Assembly: GCA_002894685.1 (NCBI GenBank)
Contig: NCRC01000001.1
Span: forward strand, 62,001-126,000
Length of the DNA: 64,000 nt
Source: Salinivenus lutea
Lineage (GTDB): Bacteria > Bacteroidota > Rhodothermia > Rhodothermales > Salinibacteraceae
Direction of reading: 5' to 3'
The notes beneath the pieces are model-generated. The model was not told the DNA's origin. It saw only the letters and a list, made by a program, of their open reading frames with translations, and searched no databases. Below are positions 28,208 through 37,827 of the stretch, piece after piece; position 1 is the stretch's first letter, and each line of letters starts with the position of its first letter. Position numbers and translations under genes: made by a program.

Positions 28208-29677
28208 ATGGCCCCTTCTGAACCGGCTCCCACCGTGGAGCCGACGCTCTTGGCCGCCACGTTCTCTCCCTCCGGTGAGCTCCACCACTGCAATCAGGCC
28301 TGGACCACCGCCCTCGGCCCGTCCGAGTCCCCATGGGCCCACCTCAACCCCGAGGACCATGAACTCGCCACCAGCTCGGTGCTAGAAGCCGGTCGCGGCC
28401 GGCTGGTCAGCAACCGCGTGGTGACCCCGCTCATCCCCGACCGGACGGACGAACTCCCCGTCCTGCTGAACTTTATCCCGGTCTACACCTCAGACAACGG
28501 GTCCCGATCGGTCTCGGCCGTCACCATCAGCGGCGAGGTGATGGCCGAACCTCCCTCCTGGATGACCAGCCAGACCCAGCGCCACCGCATGGAGACGTTG
28601 GGGCGCATGACGATGGGCGTGGCGCACGACCTCAACAACCTACTGAGTGGGCTCATCGGCCACGTCGAGCTCCTGTCCGAAAAGGTGAAGACCACGGGAG
28701 ACACCGCCGAAGCGATCCGTTCCTCCCTGCAAACCATCGAGCAGACCGCCGAGGACGGCGCCACCCTGATCGACAAGCTGCAGCGCTACATTCGCCAGGA
28801 CACCGACAAGCACTTCGAGCGGCTCGCCCTTCCCACCCTGATCGAGGATTGCATTACCCTCACCCAACCCTACTGGTACAACGAGCCGCGCCGGGAGGGC
28901 ATCGAAATCAAGATGGAGCGCAACTTCTCCGACGTACCGGACATCAAGGGCGCCCCCACGGAGCTGCGCGAGGTGTTCGTCAACCTTATCCTCAACGCCG
29001 TACAGGCCATGCCCGAGGGCGGCACGATCACATTCGACACCTTCGTCGACGATCGGGGGCGGGCGTGTGCACGGATCCGCGACACAGGCGTCGGCATGAC
29101 CGACGAGGTGCTGCAAAACATCTTTGAGCCCCTGTTTACCACGAAGGGCGAACAGGGGACCGGGATGGGCCTCTCTGCCAGCTACGGCATTGTGCAGGAG
29201 CACGAAGGGGAAATCGATGTCTCGTCGACCCCCGGCGAGGGCACCGAGTTTGTCGTGTCCTTCCCACCCCTGCAACAGCGTACAACGGACGCCGACCCCG
29301 GCAGCGCGGACGAGACGCACGATCAGAGCATCCAGGTCCTGGTCGTGGACGACGAGGACATGGTCCGCTCCATCGCCGATCAGCTGCTCACCCTCAACGG
29401 GCACGACGTGGCCTGTGCGCAGTCCGGCTCCGAAGCCCTCTCGTTCCTCGACGACACCGCCTTCGACATCGTGTTCACGGACTTCGGGATGCCGGAGATG
29501 ACCGGGGCCGAGCTGGCGAGCCGCATCCGGCAGACGCACCCGGAGCTCCCGGTGGTACTGCTCACCGGATACACGGATACGGAGGCGGCGGTGGAAAGCG
29601 TGGACGCGATTCTCTCCAAGCCATTCAAGATCGCCGAGCTCGAAACCCTAATTGAGGAGCACGTTGTGTCTTCGTAG
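28208..29677 (+). CDS. Soluble hybrid histidine kinase (PAS-HisKA-HATPase-REC)
   Basis: About 489 residues with no membrane segment. Residues ~12-120 look like a PAS domain (LLAATFSPSGELHHCNQAW). HisKA has the H-box MTMGVAHDLNNLLSGLIGH (His near residue 141). HATPase_c shows REVFVNLILNAVQAM, IRDTGVGM, FEPLFTTKG and GTGMGLSASYGIV. A C-terminal receiver has VLVVDDEDM, the phosphoacceptor in DIVFTDFGMPEM, and LSKPF. This NtrB-like kinase plus receiver, without HPt or output domain, must pass phosphate to another protein or control its own kinase. It senses a cytoplasmic signal. No partner regulator is adjacent; lon follows by 138 bases. Confidence 0.9.
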   Translation: MAPSEPAPTVEPTLLAATFSPSGELHHCNQAWTTALGPSESPWAHLNPEDHELATSSVLEAGRGRLVSNRVVTPLIPDRTDELPVLLNFIPVYTSDNGSRSVSAVTISGEVMAEPPSWMTSQTQRHRMETLGRMTMGVAHDLNNLLSGLIGHVELLSEKVKTTGDTAEAIRSSLQTIEQTAEDGATLIDKLQRYIRQDTDKHFERLALPTLIEDCITLTQPYWYNEPRREGIEIKMERNFSDVPDIKGAPTELREVFVNLILNAVQAMPEGGTITFDTFVDDRGRACARIRDTGVGMTDEVLQNIFEPLFTTKGEQGTGMGLSASYGIVQEHEGEIDVSSTPGEGTEFVVSFPPLQQRTTDADPGSADETHDQSIQVLVVDDEDMVRSIADQLLTLNGHDVACAQSGSEALSFLDDTAFDIVFTDFGMPEMTGAELASRIRQTHPELPVVLLTGYTDTEAAVESVDAILSKPFKIAELETLIEEHVVSS

Positions 29678-29815
29678 CCGCCCTGCGCCCGTTTCCGTCC
29701 CTGCTTTTCCAGAAACTGCCATCGTGTCACGGTCCTGATCTCGTGGCCCTCCAGCCCCTGGCCCGGCGCAGTTCTTGCCTCTCTCCGTCTTCCGCTCTCA
29801 TCCCACGCCGTTCTC

Positions 29816-32326
29816 ATGTCTCCCACGTTTCCTTCTTCTTTCAGCTGGGTTCTCCCCCTCGGGACCGATCACAACCAGCAGATTCCGCTCCCCACGGCGG
29901 ACGAAGAGGCCCTGCTGAACGCCTCCGACGTGCCGGATACCCTCCCGATTCTGTCGTTGCGCAACACGGTGCTCTTCCCCGGGGTTGTGGTCCCCATCAC
30001 CCTCGGGCGCGACTCCTCCCTGCGCTTGGTCAAAGAGGCCGCCGAGAACGATCGTCGCGTGGGGGTCATCGCTGAGCGCCCCGCCCACTCAGACCCCAGC
30101 CAGCCCGACGCCCTTTACGAGATCGGCACGGTCGCCGAAATCCTGAAGCTCGTCAAGATGCCCGACGGGTCGAAGTCCGTCATCCTGCAGGGCACCCGCC
30201 GCTTTCGCGTCCAGGAGTACGTGCAGACCGACCCCTACTTTACCGCCCGCATCGAGCCGATCGACGAGCCGAGCGTGGAGGCGAACGACCTCGACCTGGA
30301 GGCGCACATTCGCTCGATCAAGGAGCTGGCCGTCCAGATCGTACAGCGCGCCCCCAACCTGCCCAGCGAGGCGGCCGAGGCGATCCAGAACATCGAATCG
30401 CCGTCGTTCCTCGTGTACTTCATCGCCTCGAATTTGCAGGAGGAGGTGGCGGGCAAGCAGGAGATTCTCTCGACGCCCTCCCTGGTCGACCAGGCCGAGT
30501 TGGTGCTCGAGCAGCTGCAGGACGAACTTCAGGTGTTGGAGCTGTCCGAGAAGATTCGCACCCGGGTGCGGAGCGACATGAGCGAGCAGCAGCGCGAATA
30601 CGTTCTTCGCCAGCAACTCAAGGCCATTCAGGACGAACTCGGCGAGACCGAGGACCGGTCGGCCGTCGACGAGCTCCGACAGCGCGCCGCCGACAAGCCC
30701 CTTCCCGACCACGCCCGGGAGCGACTGGACAAAGAGCTGGAACGACTCGACCGCTCCAACCCCGCCAGCCCCGATTATGCCGTTGTCCGCAATTACGTCG
30801 ACTGGATTCTCGATCTTCCGTGGGAGACGTACTCCGATGAGCAACTCGACGTGCAGCGGGCGGAGGCCGTCCTCAACGAGGACCACTACGGGCTCGACGA
30901 CGTCAAGGAGCGCATTCTGGAGCACCTGGCCGTGCTAAAACTGAAGGGCGACATGAAGGCCCCCATCCTCTGCCTGCACGGCCCCCCGGGCGTAGGCAAA
31001 ACCAGCCTCGGCCAGAGCATCGCCCGCGCCATGGGGCGTGAATTCGTCCGGATGAGCCTGGGCGGCGTGCGAGACGAGGCGGAGATCCGAGGCCACCGCC
31101 GCACCTACGTGGGCGCCCTCCCCGGCCGCATCCTGCAGGGCCTCAAAAAGGTCGGCACCAACAACCCGGTGTTCATGCTCGACGAGGTCGACAAGCTCGA
31201 CTCCGGCGTGCGGGGCGACCCGTCCAGTGCGCTTCTTGAGGTGCTCGACCCCGAGCAGAACCACGCCTTCAACGACCACTACCTCGAACTCGACTACGAC
31301 CTCTCGCGGACGTTCTTCATCGCCACGGCCAACTACGCGGAGCGCATTCCTGCGCCCCTCCGCGACCGTATGGAGATGATCGAACTGACGGGCTACACGC
31401 AGCAGGAGAAGCTACAGATCGCCCAGAAATACCTTGTCCCCCGTCAACTCGAAGCGAATGGCCTGACCCCCGAGAACGCACGGATCACGGACGAGGCCCT
31501 GCGCCTCCTCATCGACGGGTACACCCGCGAGTCGGGCGTGCGGCAGCTGGAGCGCACCATCGGGGCGGTACTGCGCGGAGTGGCGAAAGACATTGCGCTG
31601 GAGACCCTCACCGACGCGACCGTCGACGCGGACGACGTGCCCGACCATCTGGGCGTGCGGCGGTTTGAGTCGGACGTGGCGGAGCGGACCGAGGTGCCCG
31701 GCGTCGCGACCGGCCTGGCCTGGACGCAGACCGGGGGCGAGATCTTGTTCATCGAGGCGTCGCTCTCCCGCGGCACGGGCCGGATGATCATCACGGGCCA
31801 GCTCGGCGAGGTGATGAAAGAGTCGGCCCAGGCGGCGCTCTCCTACGTGAAGAGCCGCGCCGACGACCTCGGCATTCCACAGGATGCGTTCCGGTACTGG
31901 GACCTGCACGTCCACGTCCCGGCCGGGGCCGTGCCCAAGGACGGGCCGTCGGCCGGCACGGCCCTGCTCTCGGCGCTCGTCTCCGCGTATACGCTCCGCC
32001 GCGTCCGGCACACGGTGGCCATGACCGGGGAGATCACGCTGCGCGGCCTCGTGCTGCCCGTGGGCGGCATTAAAGAGAAGGTGCTCGCGGCCCGTCGGGC
32101 GGGCATCGACCACGTGCTGCTGCCGAAGAAAAATGAGAAGGACGTGGCGGACATCCAGGCCGAGGCCCTCGAGGGCCTCCAGGTGACCTACGTCGAGCGG
32201 ATGGACGATGTGCTCGATCAGGTGCTGGAACCGGAGGCGCTGGCGGACCCCGAAACCCATTTTGCAGTGCCGGACGCGGAGCAGGTGTCGGCCCTGCAGC
32301 CTTCCGACGTGGAGGTCGCCCAGTAA
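29816..32326 (+). CDS. lon: ATP-dependent Lon protease
   Basis: 836 residues. The N-terminal substrate-binding domain starts [19 protein letters not shown]. The AAA+ module has Walker A GPPGVGKT (389-396) and [10 protein letters not shown] as Walker B. The C-terminal S16 protease has [15 protein letters not shown] with catalytic Ser712 and [14 protein letters not shown] with Lys755, the expected 43-residue spacing. Degrades misfolded and regulatory proteins in the cytoplasm. The start at ATG 29816 gives a ~35-residue leader before the conserved domain. The 138 bases upstream show no obvious heat-shock operator or promoter. Confidence 0.97.
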   Translation: MSPTFPSSFSWVLPLGTDHNQQIPLPTADEEALLNASDVPDTLPILSLRNTVLFPGVVVPITLGRDSSLRLVKEAAENDRRVGVIAERPAHSDPSQPDALYEIGTVAEILKLVKMPDGSKSVILQGTRRFRVQEYVQTDPYFTARIEPIDEPSVEANDLDLEAHIRSIKELAVQIVQRAPNLPSEAAEAIQNIESPSFLVYFIASNLQEEVAGKQEILSTPSLVDQAELVLEQLQDELQVLELSEKIRTRVRSDMSEQQREYVLRQQLKAIQDELGETEDRSAVDELRQRAADKPLPDHARERLDKELERLDRSNPASPDYAVVRNYVDWILDLPWETYSDEQLDVQRAEAVLNEDHYGLDDVKERILEHLAVLKLKGDMKAPILCLHGPPGVGKTSLGQSIARAMGREFVRMSLGGVRDEAEIRGHRRTYVGALPGRILQGLKKVGTNNPVFMLDEVDKLDSGVRGDPSSALLEVLDPEQNHAFNDHYLELDYDLSRTFFIATANYAERIPAPLRDRMEMIELTGYTQQEKLQIAQKYLVPRQLEANGLTPENARITDEALRLLIDGYTRESGVRQLERTIGAVLRGVAKDIALETLTDATVDADDVPDHLGVRRFESDVAERTEVPGVATGLAWTQTGGEILFIEASLSRGTGRMIITGQLGEVMKESAQAALSYVKSRADDLGIPQDAFRYWDLHVHVPAGAVPKDGPSAGTALLSALVSAYTLRRVRHTVAMTGEITLRGLVLPVGGIKEKVLAARRAGIDHVLLPKKNEKDVADIQAEALEGLQVTYVERMDDVLDQVLEPEALADPETHFAVPDAEQVSALQPSDVEVAQ

Positions 32327-32343
32327 AGCGGCCTCGCGTCCGG

Positions 32344-32601
32344 TCAGGCCTGCGTGCTCGTGGCCGAATCGTCCTCGGTGGATCGGGGATATTCCTCGAC
32401 CACCCGCGCCTCTTCAATGTTCGGGTCGAGCTCGCGGTTGAAGGCCCGCTTCGACTCCGCTGCGATGGACGACACGCGGTCCGTCGTTGCGTCGACCAGG
32501 TTGGCGGTCAGACGCAGGACCGTGCCGCCGAGATAGACGGATTTCCCAAACCAGTTGAGGTCGCGGAAGGTGGTGCGGCGCTGGGGACGGTCGTTCGACA
32601 T
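32344..32601 (-). CDS. Small uncharacterised protein, 85 residues
   Basis: I do not recognise it. The N-terminal half is basic and partly amphipathic (FGKSVYLGGTVLRLTANLVD), the C-terminal half acidic and probably disordered. There is no signal peptide or clear membrane helix. Composition and codon use match the neighbours. It follows a second small gene (32639-32929) by 37 bases on the same strand and converges on lon, so the two likely form a short operon. Confidence 0.6.
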   Translation of the reverse strand: MSNDRPQRRTTFRDLNWFGKSVYLGGTVLRLTANLVDATTDRVSSIAAESKRAFNRELDPNIEEARVVEEYPRSTEDDSATSTQA

Positions 32602-32638
32602 GGAGACGAGGGCTGATCTGAGGGGCTAGCGGGCGACG

Positions 32639-32929
32639 TTATGCGTCGTCATCAGTTGGCCTCGCCGATCCATCGCGAGGACGCCGACGCTGCGCGGTTT
32701 CGGGCTCCGCGGCCCCGGGGCCCGTGGCCGATCCGGACGCGGACTGCTTCTGCGCCCGGCGCACCGTGTCCTGCAGGCCGCGCGCCAGGACCTTTCCCAC
32801 ACGCTCGATGCCGTGGGCAAGCGTGGAGGCCGTGGCCTCGATGAGGAACTGCGCCTGCTCATCGGGCGCAAGATCGTCGAATTGACGGCGCGCCTGATTG
32901 TATCGGGACTTCGGGGAGTCGTCGGCCAT
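32639..32929 (-). CDS. Small uncharacterised protein, 96 residues
   Basis: Not recognised. Residues ~10-60 form one or two amphipathic helices (DLAPDEQAQFLIEATASTLA, then GIERVGKVLARGLQDTVRRA), followed by a disordered tail rich in Ala, Arg, Asp and Pro. The helical part recalls small phasin-like or membrane-surface-binding proteins, but this is only a resemblance. ATG 32929 is preferred; the frame stays open much further upstream because it is antisense to rsgA. A palindrome (32938-32953) sits just before the start. Confidence 0.6.
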   Translation of the reverse strand: MADDSPKSRYNQARRQFDDLAPDEQAQFLIEATASTLAHGIERVGKVLARGLQDTVRRAQKQSASGSATGPGAAEPETAQRRRPRDGSARPTDDDA

Positions 32930-32937
32930 GGGTCGAA

Positions 32938-32953
32938 CCGTTCGGGCGAACGG
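32938..32953. promoter_or_regulatory. Candidate operator: 16-base palindrome
   Basis: CCGTTCG-GG-CGAACGG, seven perfect pairs around two bases, nine bases before the start of the 96-residue gene and in the divergent gap with rsgA. It could be a regulator-binding site or a leader hairpin. Only symmetry and position support it. Confidence 0.4.
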
Positions 32954-33064
32954 GCCGTTGTGTGAGACGATTGCTACTGCACCGCGGCTCTTGCGGTGCC
33001 GGGTGTGCTCTACTGACGAACACCGCCGACTGATGGTTTCTCTTTCTCCCGTCTCCGTTCGCCT

Positions 33065-34036
33065 ATGAGTGCGCAGTCCGACGAAGAGACTCCCCACGTG
33101 GAGGGCACCGTCACCCGCTCCACGGGCAGTTGGTACGAGGTGCAGGTCGGGGACCGCGTCATTCCCTCTCGCATCCGCGGAAAGTTTCGGCTGACGCACC
33201 AGGATGTCACCAATCCGGTGGCGGTGGGGGATCGGGTGACGCTCCGCATCAACGACGAGGACGAGACCGGCTTCATCACCGACATCCACGAGCGCACGAA
33301 CAAGCTGAGTCGCCGGGCCGCCGGCCATCGCCCCGGCGAGGAGCACGTGATGGTGGCAAACGTGGACCGGGTCTGGATCATGCAGTCGGTAAAACGCCCA
33401 CGGTTTACCCCTGCGTTCATCGACCGCCTGCTCGTGGCCGCCGCCGTCAACGATCTGCCCGCCGGCCTCATCATCAACAAGATGGACCTGATGGGCCCCG
33501 AGGAGCAGCCGGGGGTCATGGACCTGCACCTTCGCTACGACGATCTCGGGTACCCGGTCCTCCCCACCAGTGCGGCCGGCGGCGCGGGCCTGGAGCGGGT
33601 GCGGGAGGCGCTCACGAACCAGACGAGCGTCATCACGGGGCCGTCGGGGACCGGCAAGTCCAGTCTTCTCAACGCGATTGAGCCCGGGCTCGACGTAGAA
33701 ACGGGCGAGGTGAGCGACAGCACCCGGAAGGGCACCCACACCACGACCCACGCAGAACTGCATGCGCTCTCGTTTGGCGGGTACGTGGTGGACACGCCCG
33801 GCATCCGCGAGTTTGGCCTGCGCGACGTGCACCCGAAGGACCTCGCCCACTTTTTCCCCGACCTCGCTCCGTACGTCAACGCCTGCAAGTTTCCCGATTG
33901 CACGCACGACCACGAGCCGGGCTGTGCCATCAAGGACGCCGTGGACCGCGGCCACGTGCACCCGGCCCGCTACGAGAGCTACCTCCACATCCTCCAGTCC
34001 CTCCAGGACGCCGAGGAACGACGGCGCCCGGAGTAG
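33065..34036 (+). CDS. rsgA: Ribosome small-subunit biogenesis GTPase RsgA
   Basis: Circularly permuted GTPase that checks 30S maturation. 323 residues: N-terminal OB fold (GTVTRSTGSWYEVQVGD), then G4 INKMDL, G5-like PTSAAGGAGL, G1 GPSGTGKSSLLNAI, G2 near KGTHTTTHAEL, G3 DTPGIREFGL, and the C-terminal zinc site CKFPDCTHDHEPGC. The order G4-G5-G1-G2-G3 is the permuted arrangement of this family. ATG 33065 is the natural start. It converges on topA with a 12-base gap. Confidence 0.96.
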   Translation: MSAQSDEETPHVEGTVTRSTGSWYEVQVGDRVIPSRIRGKFRLTHQDVTNPVAVGDRVTLRINDEDETGFITDIHERTNKLSRRAAGHRPGEEHVMVANVDRVWIMQSVKRPRFTPAFIDRLLVAAAVNDLPAGLIINKMDLMGPEEQPGVMDLHLRYDDLGYPVLPTSAAGGAGLERVREALTNQTSVITGPSGTGKSSLLNAIEPGLDVETGEVSDSTRKGTHTTTHAELHALSFGGYVVDTPGIREFGLRDVHPKDLAHFFPDLAPYVNACKFPDCTHDHEPGCAIKDAVDRGHVHPARYESYLHILQSLQDAEERRRPE

Positions 34037-34048
34037 GCGTCCTCCTCG

Positions 34049-36637
34049 CTAGCCACGCACCTTCTGGGTCGCAGGGTCTCCCTTGTCCGCCAGCAGGTCC
34101 AGCGCCTCGTCCATCGTCAAGTCGTCGATCGACTGGTCGTCTTTCAGGGAGGCGTTGGTGCCGTCGTGCTTCACGTACGGGCCGTAGCGCCCCGTCCACA
34201 CTTCAATCGGCTCCCCGCTCTCGGGGTGATCACCAAGCACACGCTCCGGCTTGTTGCGATCTGCCTTCTGACGCAGGAGGTCCAGCGCGCGGTCCAGCGT
34301 CACTGTGAGCACGTTGTCCTCTTTCTTGAGCGAGGCAAAGGTCCCCTTGTGCTTCACGTAGGGACCGAAGCGGCCGATGTTGGCCTGGATGGGCGCCCCG
34401 CTTTCGGGGTGCTCCCCGAGCTCACGGGGGAGATTAATGATTTGGAGGCCGAGATCAAAGTCCACGTCCTCGGGCTCCACGCCGGGCGGCAGGGACACCC
34501 GCTTCGGACTGCCGTCCTGGTCGTCGTCGCCCAGCTGCACGTACGGACCGTAGGGGCCGGACTTCAACAGTACCGGCTGATCGGCCTCAGGGTGAATGCC
34601 CAACACCCGATCCCCCTGGTTTGCCTCCTCCAGAATGTCTTTCAGTTTCTCCTCCGTCGTGTCGCCGGGCGCAAGGTCGTCGGGCAGGGAGGCCGTCACC
34701 GTCGTGTCGTTCATGGGGCCCTCAACGTACGGCCCGTACTTGCCGACCCGAACGACGTACTCGCCCCACTGATCGGGAAAGTCAATCTCACTGATCGAGC
34801 GGCCGTCAATCTTGTCGAGGCCCTCCTCGACCCGCTGCTCCAGCCCCTTCTTGCCCTTGTAGAAGTCCTGGAGGTAGGGGTCCGAGGCTCGCCGCCCCCG
34901 CGCAATGTCGTCGAGGGTCTCTTCCATCTCCGCGGTAAAGTGCGTGTCGACCAGCGGCTCGAACTGGGCCTCCATGAGGTTGTTGGTGGCGAAGGCCGTA
35001 AACGTGGGCACGAGCGCGCTGCCCTGCTTCCGCACGTAGCCGCGCTTCTGAATGGTGTCGATGATGGACGCGTAGGTCGACGGGCGCCCGATCCCCTCCT
35101 CTTCCAGGGTCTTCACCAGCGAGGCCTCGGTGTATCGGGACGGCGGCTGCGTCTCGTGCCCGACCGGCTCGATTTCGCGGACCCGGAGGCCGGTGTCGTT
35201 CGCCCCCTCCGCGGACTGCTCCCCCACCGAAAGGTCCGGCAGGGGACGCTCGCGATCTTCCAGTTCCGCCTCCGGATCGTCGGAGCCCTCAACGTAGGCG
35301 CGGAAGAAGCCCGGAAAGTCAATGTACTTGCCGGACGCCCGGAATCGCGCCGTCTCCTCCCCGGCGTCGGCGTCGAAGTACACGTTGACGTACCGAACCT
35401 GCGCATCGGCCATCTGGGTGGCCAGGGTTCGCTTCCAGATGAGGTCGTAGAGCGCCCCCTCCATTCCCGTCAGGCCGAGCTCGTCTTTCGTCTGCATCTC
35501 GGACCCGGCCGGACGGATGGCCTCGTGGGCCTCCTGGGCGCTGTCGGACGAGCTGTACCGCCGAACTCCGTCACTCAAAAACTCGTCCCCGTACCGGTCC
35601 GCCACGGTCTTCCGGGCGCCCGTCACCGCCTCCTTCGACAGGTTGGTTGAGTCCGTCCGCATGTACGTGATGTACCCGTTCTCGTACAGCCGCTGGGCGA
35701 TGCTCATGGTGCGGCCCGACGACAGGTTGAGCTTTCGGTTGGCCTCCTGCTGGAGCGTGGACGTGATGAAGGGCGCGGACGGGGATTTCGATCGCGTGCG
35801 CTCCTTCCGGTCCGCCACGCGCCAGGGCCGGTCCGGGAGGCGCTCCGCCAGCGCCGTGGCCTCTTCCTCGTCCAGCAGGCGGACGTCTTCCCCTTCCGTA
35901 ATTTCCTCTTTGAGCCGCCCCGTGTCCTCGTCAAAGTCCTTGCCCGCCGCCAGGCGAACGTCCCCGAGGTGGGTCATTTCGGCCTCGAAGCCGACGCCCT
36001 CTTTCCGAAGCTGGGCCGTCAGGTCCCAGTAGGTCGCCGGGACGAACGTGATGCGCTCCCGCTCGCGCCGGACGAGGAGCCGCACCGCCACGCTCTGGAC
36101 CCGCCCCGCCGAGAGCTTCGGCTTGATCTTGCGCCAGAGCAGCGGGGAGATCGAATAGCCCACCAGACGATCGAGGATGCGGCGGGCCTGCTGCGCTTCT
36201 ACCAGGTGCTCGTCGATGCCGCGGGTGTTTTCGAGGGCTTGCTGAATGGCCTCCTCGGTAATCTCGTGGAAAACCATGCGCTCGACCGGGACATCCGGCT
36301 CCAGCACCTGCACCAGGTGCCACCCAATGGATTCTCCCTCCCGGTCCTCGTCGGTGGCGATGTAGAGGCTGTCGGCCTCGGCGAGGGCCTTTCGGAGTGT
36401 CTTTACGACCTCCTTCTTATCCGACGGGATGACGTAGAGGGGTTCGAATCCGTTATCCACCTTTACGCCGAGACGAGACCAGTCCTCGTCCTTGTACTGC
36501 GCCGGGATTTCTTTGGCCGAAGCGGGCAGATCGCGGATGTGGCCCATGCTGGCCTCGATTCGAAATCCGTCCGACGGCAAAAAGGCGCGGATCGTGCGCG
36601 CTTTCGTCGGGGACTCAACAACGACAAGGTGCTTCAT
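34049..36637 (-). CDS. topA: DNA topoisomerase I (type IA)
   Basis: Relaxes negative supercoils. About 862 residues. The TOPRIM domain has HLVVVESPTKARTI and DEDREGESIGWHL; the active-site Tyr is in GYITYMRTDSTNLSKEA; other hallmarks are SAGRVQSVAVRLLV and EEGIGRPSTYASII. The C-terminus has no Cys4 zinc fingers. Instead it carries four copies of the short TopA C-terminal repeat, each with a GPYV core (KYGPYVEG, PYGPYVQLG, RFGPYVKHKG, RYGPYVKHDG), the last two followed by SLK. ATG 36637 matches the family start MKHLVVVESPTKA. Confidence 0.96.
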   Translation of the reverse strand: MKHLVVVESPTKARTIRAFLPSDGFRIEASMGHIRDLPASAKEIPAQYKDEDWSRLGVKVDNGFEPLYVIPSDKKEVVKTLRKALAEADSLYIATDEDREGESIGWHLVQVLEPDVPVERMVFHEITEEAIQQALENTRGIDEHLVEAQQARRILDRLVGYSISPLLWRKIKPKLSAGRVQSVAVRLLVRRERERITFVPATYWDLTAQLRKEGVGFEAEMTHLGDVRLAAGKDFDEDTGRLKEEITEGEDVRLLDEEEATALAERLPDRPWRVADRKERTRSKSPSAPFITSTLQQEANRKLNLSSGRTMSIAQRLYENGYITYMRTDSTNLSKEAVTGARKTVADRYGDEFLSDGVRRYSSSDSAQEAHEAIRPAGSEMQTKDELGLTGMEGALYDLIWKRTLATQMADAQVRYVNVYFDADAGEETARFRASGKYIDFPGFFRAYVEGSDDPEAELEDRERPLPDLSVGEQSAEGANDTGLRVREIEPVGHETQPPSRYTEASLVKTLEEEGIGRPSTYASIIDTIQKRGYVRKQGSALVPTFTAFATNNLMEAQFEPLVDTHFTAEMEETLDDIARGRRASDPYLQDFYKGKKGLEQRVEEGLDKIDGRSISEIDFPDQWGEYVVRVGKYGPYVEGPMNDTTVTASLPDDLAPGDTTEEKLKDILEEANQGDRVLGIHPEADQPVLLKSGPYGPYVQLGDDDQDGSPKRVSLPPGVEPEDVDFDLGLQIINLPRELGEHPESGAPIQANIGRFGPYVKHKGTFASLKKEDNVLTVTLDRALDLLRQKADRNKPERVLGDHPESGEPIEVWTGRYGPYVKHDGTNASLKDDQSIDDLTMDEALDLLADKGDPATQKVRG

Positions 36638-36830
36638 GGGAAAGAAATGGGGAAAAGAGCAGTGCAAAAGCGGGCCTCGCAGCACATGGTAGGTCGCGAC
36701 TGCGAGAAAGCATATACGGCGTCAAGCGCACGCTCATTCCGCAAGGGTCGTTCCTGGACGGACTGTAATCTCTCTGTTTTCGGACACGGTTCGTCCCTCG
36801 CCGAACGGCACGGGCGCTCACTAAACACGA

Positions 36831-36864
36831 ACGGCCTGTCGCCCCATGATGGACGACAGGCCGT
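36831..36864 (-). terminator. Probable terminator after dps
   Basis: An 11-bp perfect stem (36831-36841 with 36854-36864) with a 12-base loop lies 27 bases beyond the dps stop. On the minus strand TCGTGTTTAG follows, only moderately T-rich, so ending may be partial and some transcript could reach topA. Confidence 0.5.
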
Positions 36865-36890
36865 CGCTGATCAGATCGTCTAGGCGTGGA

Positions 36891-37508
36891 CTATCCCTGT
36901 ACGGGCTCGTCGGCCGTCAGGCCCATCTCCAGGGAGTCCTCCCCGAGCAGATGGTCGATGTGGTGGGCGCGGTCCTCCACCTTCGTCAGCACCTTCTGGA
37001 GCACGCGCTTGGTGCCGTGGTCGCCGTGATCAATGGCGAGATCAATGGCCTCGCGCAGCTGTCCGGCCAGCACCCGCTCTCCGTCCAGGTCGTGCTGAAG
37101 CATTTTGCGGAGGCGGTAGGTGCCCTCCGGCTCGTGCGTCACGTGCGACAGCTCGGACTGCTCCGCGGGGCTGCTCGTCGGGATGCCGCCGAGGGCCGTG
37201 ATGCGCTCGGCCACCCGGTCCACGTACTTGTGAACTTCCGTGTAGTGCTCCTCAAAGAAGGCGTGCAGGTCGGGGAACTGCGGGCCCTCCACGAGCCAAT
37301 GGTGCTTGTGATACTGGTGGTAGAGGGTCCAGAGGGTGCACTGAATCTCATCGAGCTTCGGAATGAGCTGCTCGGCAGCCTCCGGGGCAATCCCGACAGG
37401 GTTTTCCTCAATCATCTGCTGGGGGCGCCAGGGCTCCCCATGGGTGGTGTCGCTCTGCTTGGTCTGGGTCGTAGTAGCCATATCTGGTTGGGTCGATTGG
37501 TTCGACAT
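36891..37508 (-). CDS. dps: Dps/ferritin-like iron-binding protein
   Basis: 205 residues, longer than the usual ~165 because of a Ser/Thr/Gln-rich disordered N-terminus that may bind DNA. The four-helix core has the Dps ferroxidase pattern: YHKHHWLVEGPQFPDLHAFF followed by EEHYTEVHKYVDRVAERI, and GGIPTSSPAE. Dodecamers oxidise and store iron and protect DNA from peroxide. ATG 37508 or the internal ATG 37481 could both be used. It faces away from ppdK. No PerR- or Fur-like box was recognised upstream. Confidence 0.9.
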   Translation of the reverse strand: MSNQSTQPDMATTTQTKQSDTTHGEPWRPQQMIEENPVGIAPEAAEQLIPKLDEIQCTLWTLYHQYHKHHWLVEGPQFPDLHAFFEEHYTEVHKYVDRVAERITALGGIPTSSPAEQSELSHVTHEPEGTYRLRKMLQHDLDGERVLAGQLREAIDLAIDHGDHGTKRVLQKVLTKVEDRAHHIDHLLGEDSLEMGLTADEPVQG

Positions 37509-37827
37509 CTCGTTCGTGATGCAAAGGCCGAAGCGCGTCGGTGTCAGTCCTGTCAGGGTGTCAGCGGGATGCTCGTGACAGGGTGGCGTTGAACGGCGAT
37601 TGTGGGTGCGTATTGTGTTGCTGATTGGGGTACATCATTACGCACAAAGCCAATGCCAAACCCGACGGACACCTCGTCCCCCTCCGTCCCTTCCGACCTT
37701 GTAACACCAAGGGCATCCGGCAAACTGTTTCCAATCCGTTAAGTGCGCCTGGACCGGTCCCGCGCGCCATCTGTTGGAAGCCCTTCCAACGTCTCGTCAC
37801 ACATCTCCGCTCGCTTCCTTCTCCGTT
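37509..37827. other. Divergent dps-ppdK intergenic region, 319 bases
   Basis: It must carry the start signals of dps (minus) and ppdK (plus). A moderately AT-rich core lies at about 37590-37650. I found no unambiguous -35/-10 pair, RNA gene or coding frame. The partly symmetric CCTGTCAGG at 37549-37557 is the only small palindrome that stood out. Confidence 0.35.

Noticed and set aside
36686-36830. TTGACG (minus strand, 36725-36720) as part of a topA promoter
   Set aside because: No acceptable -10 box lies at the right spacing; the nearby TATATG is only three bases away.
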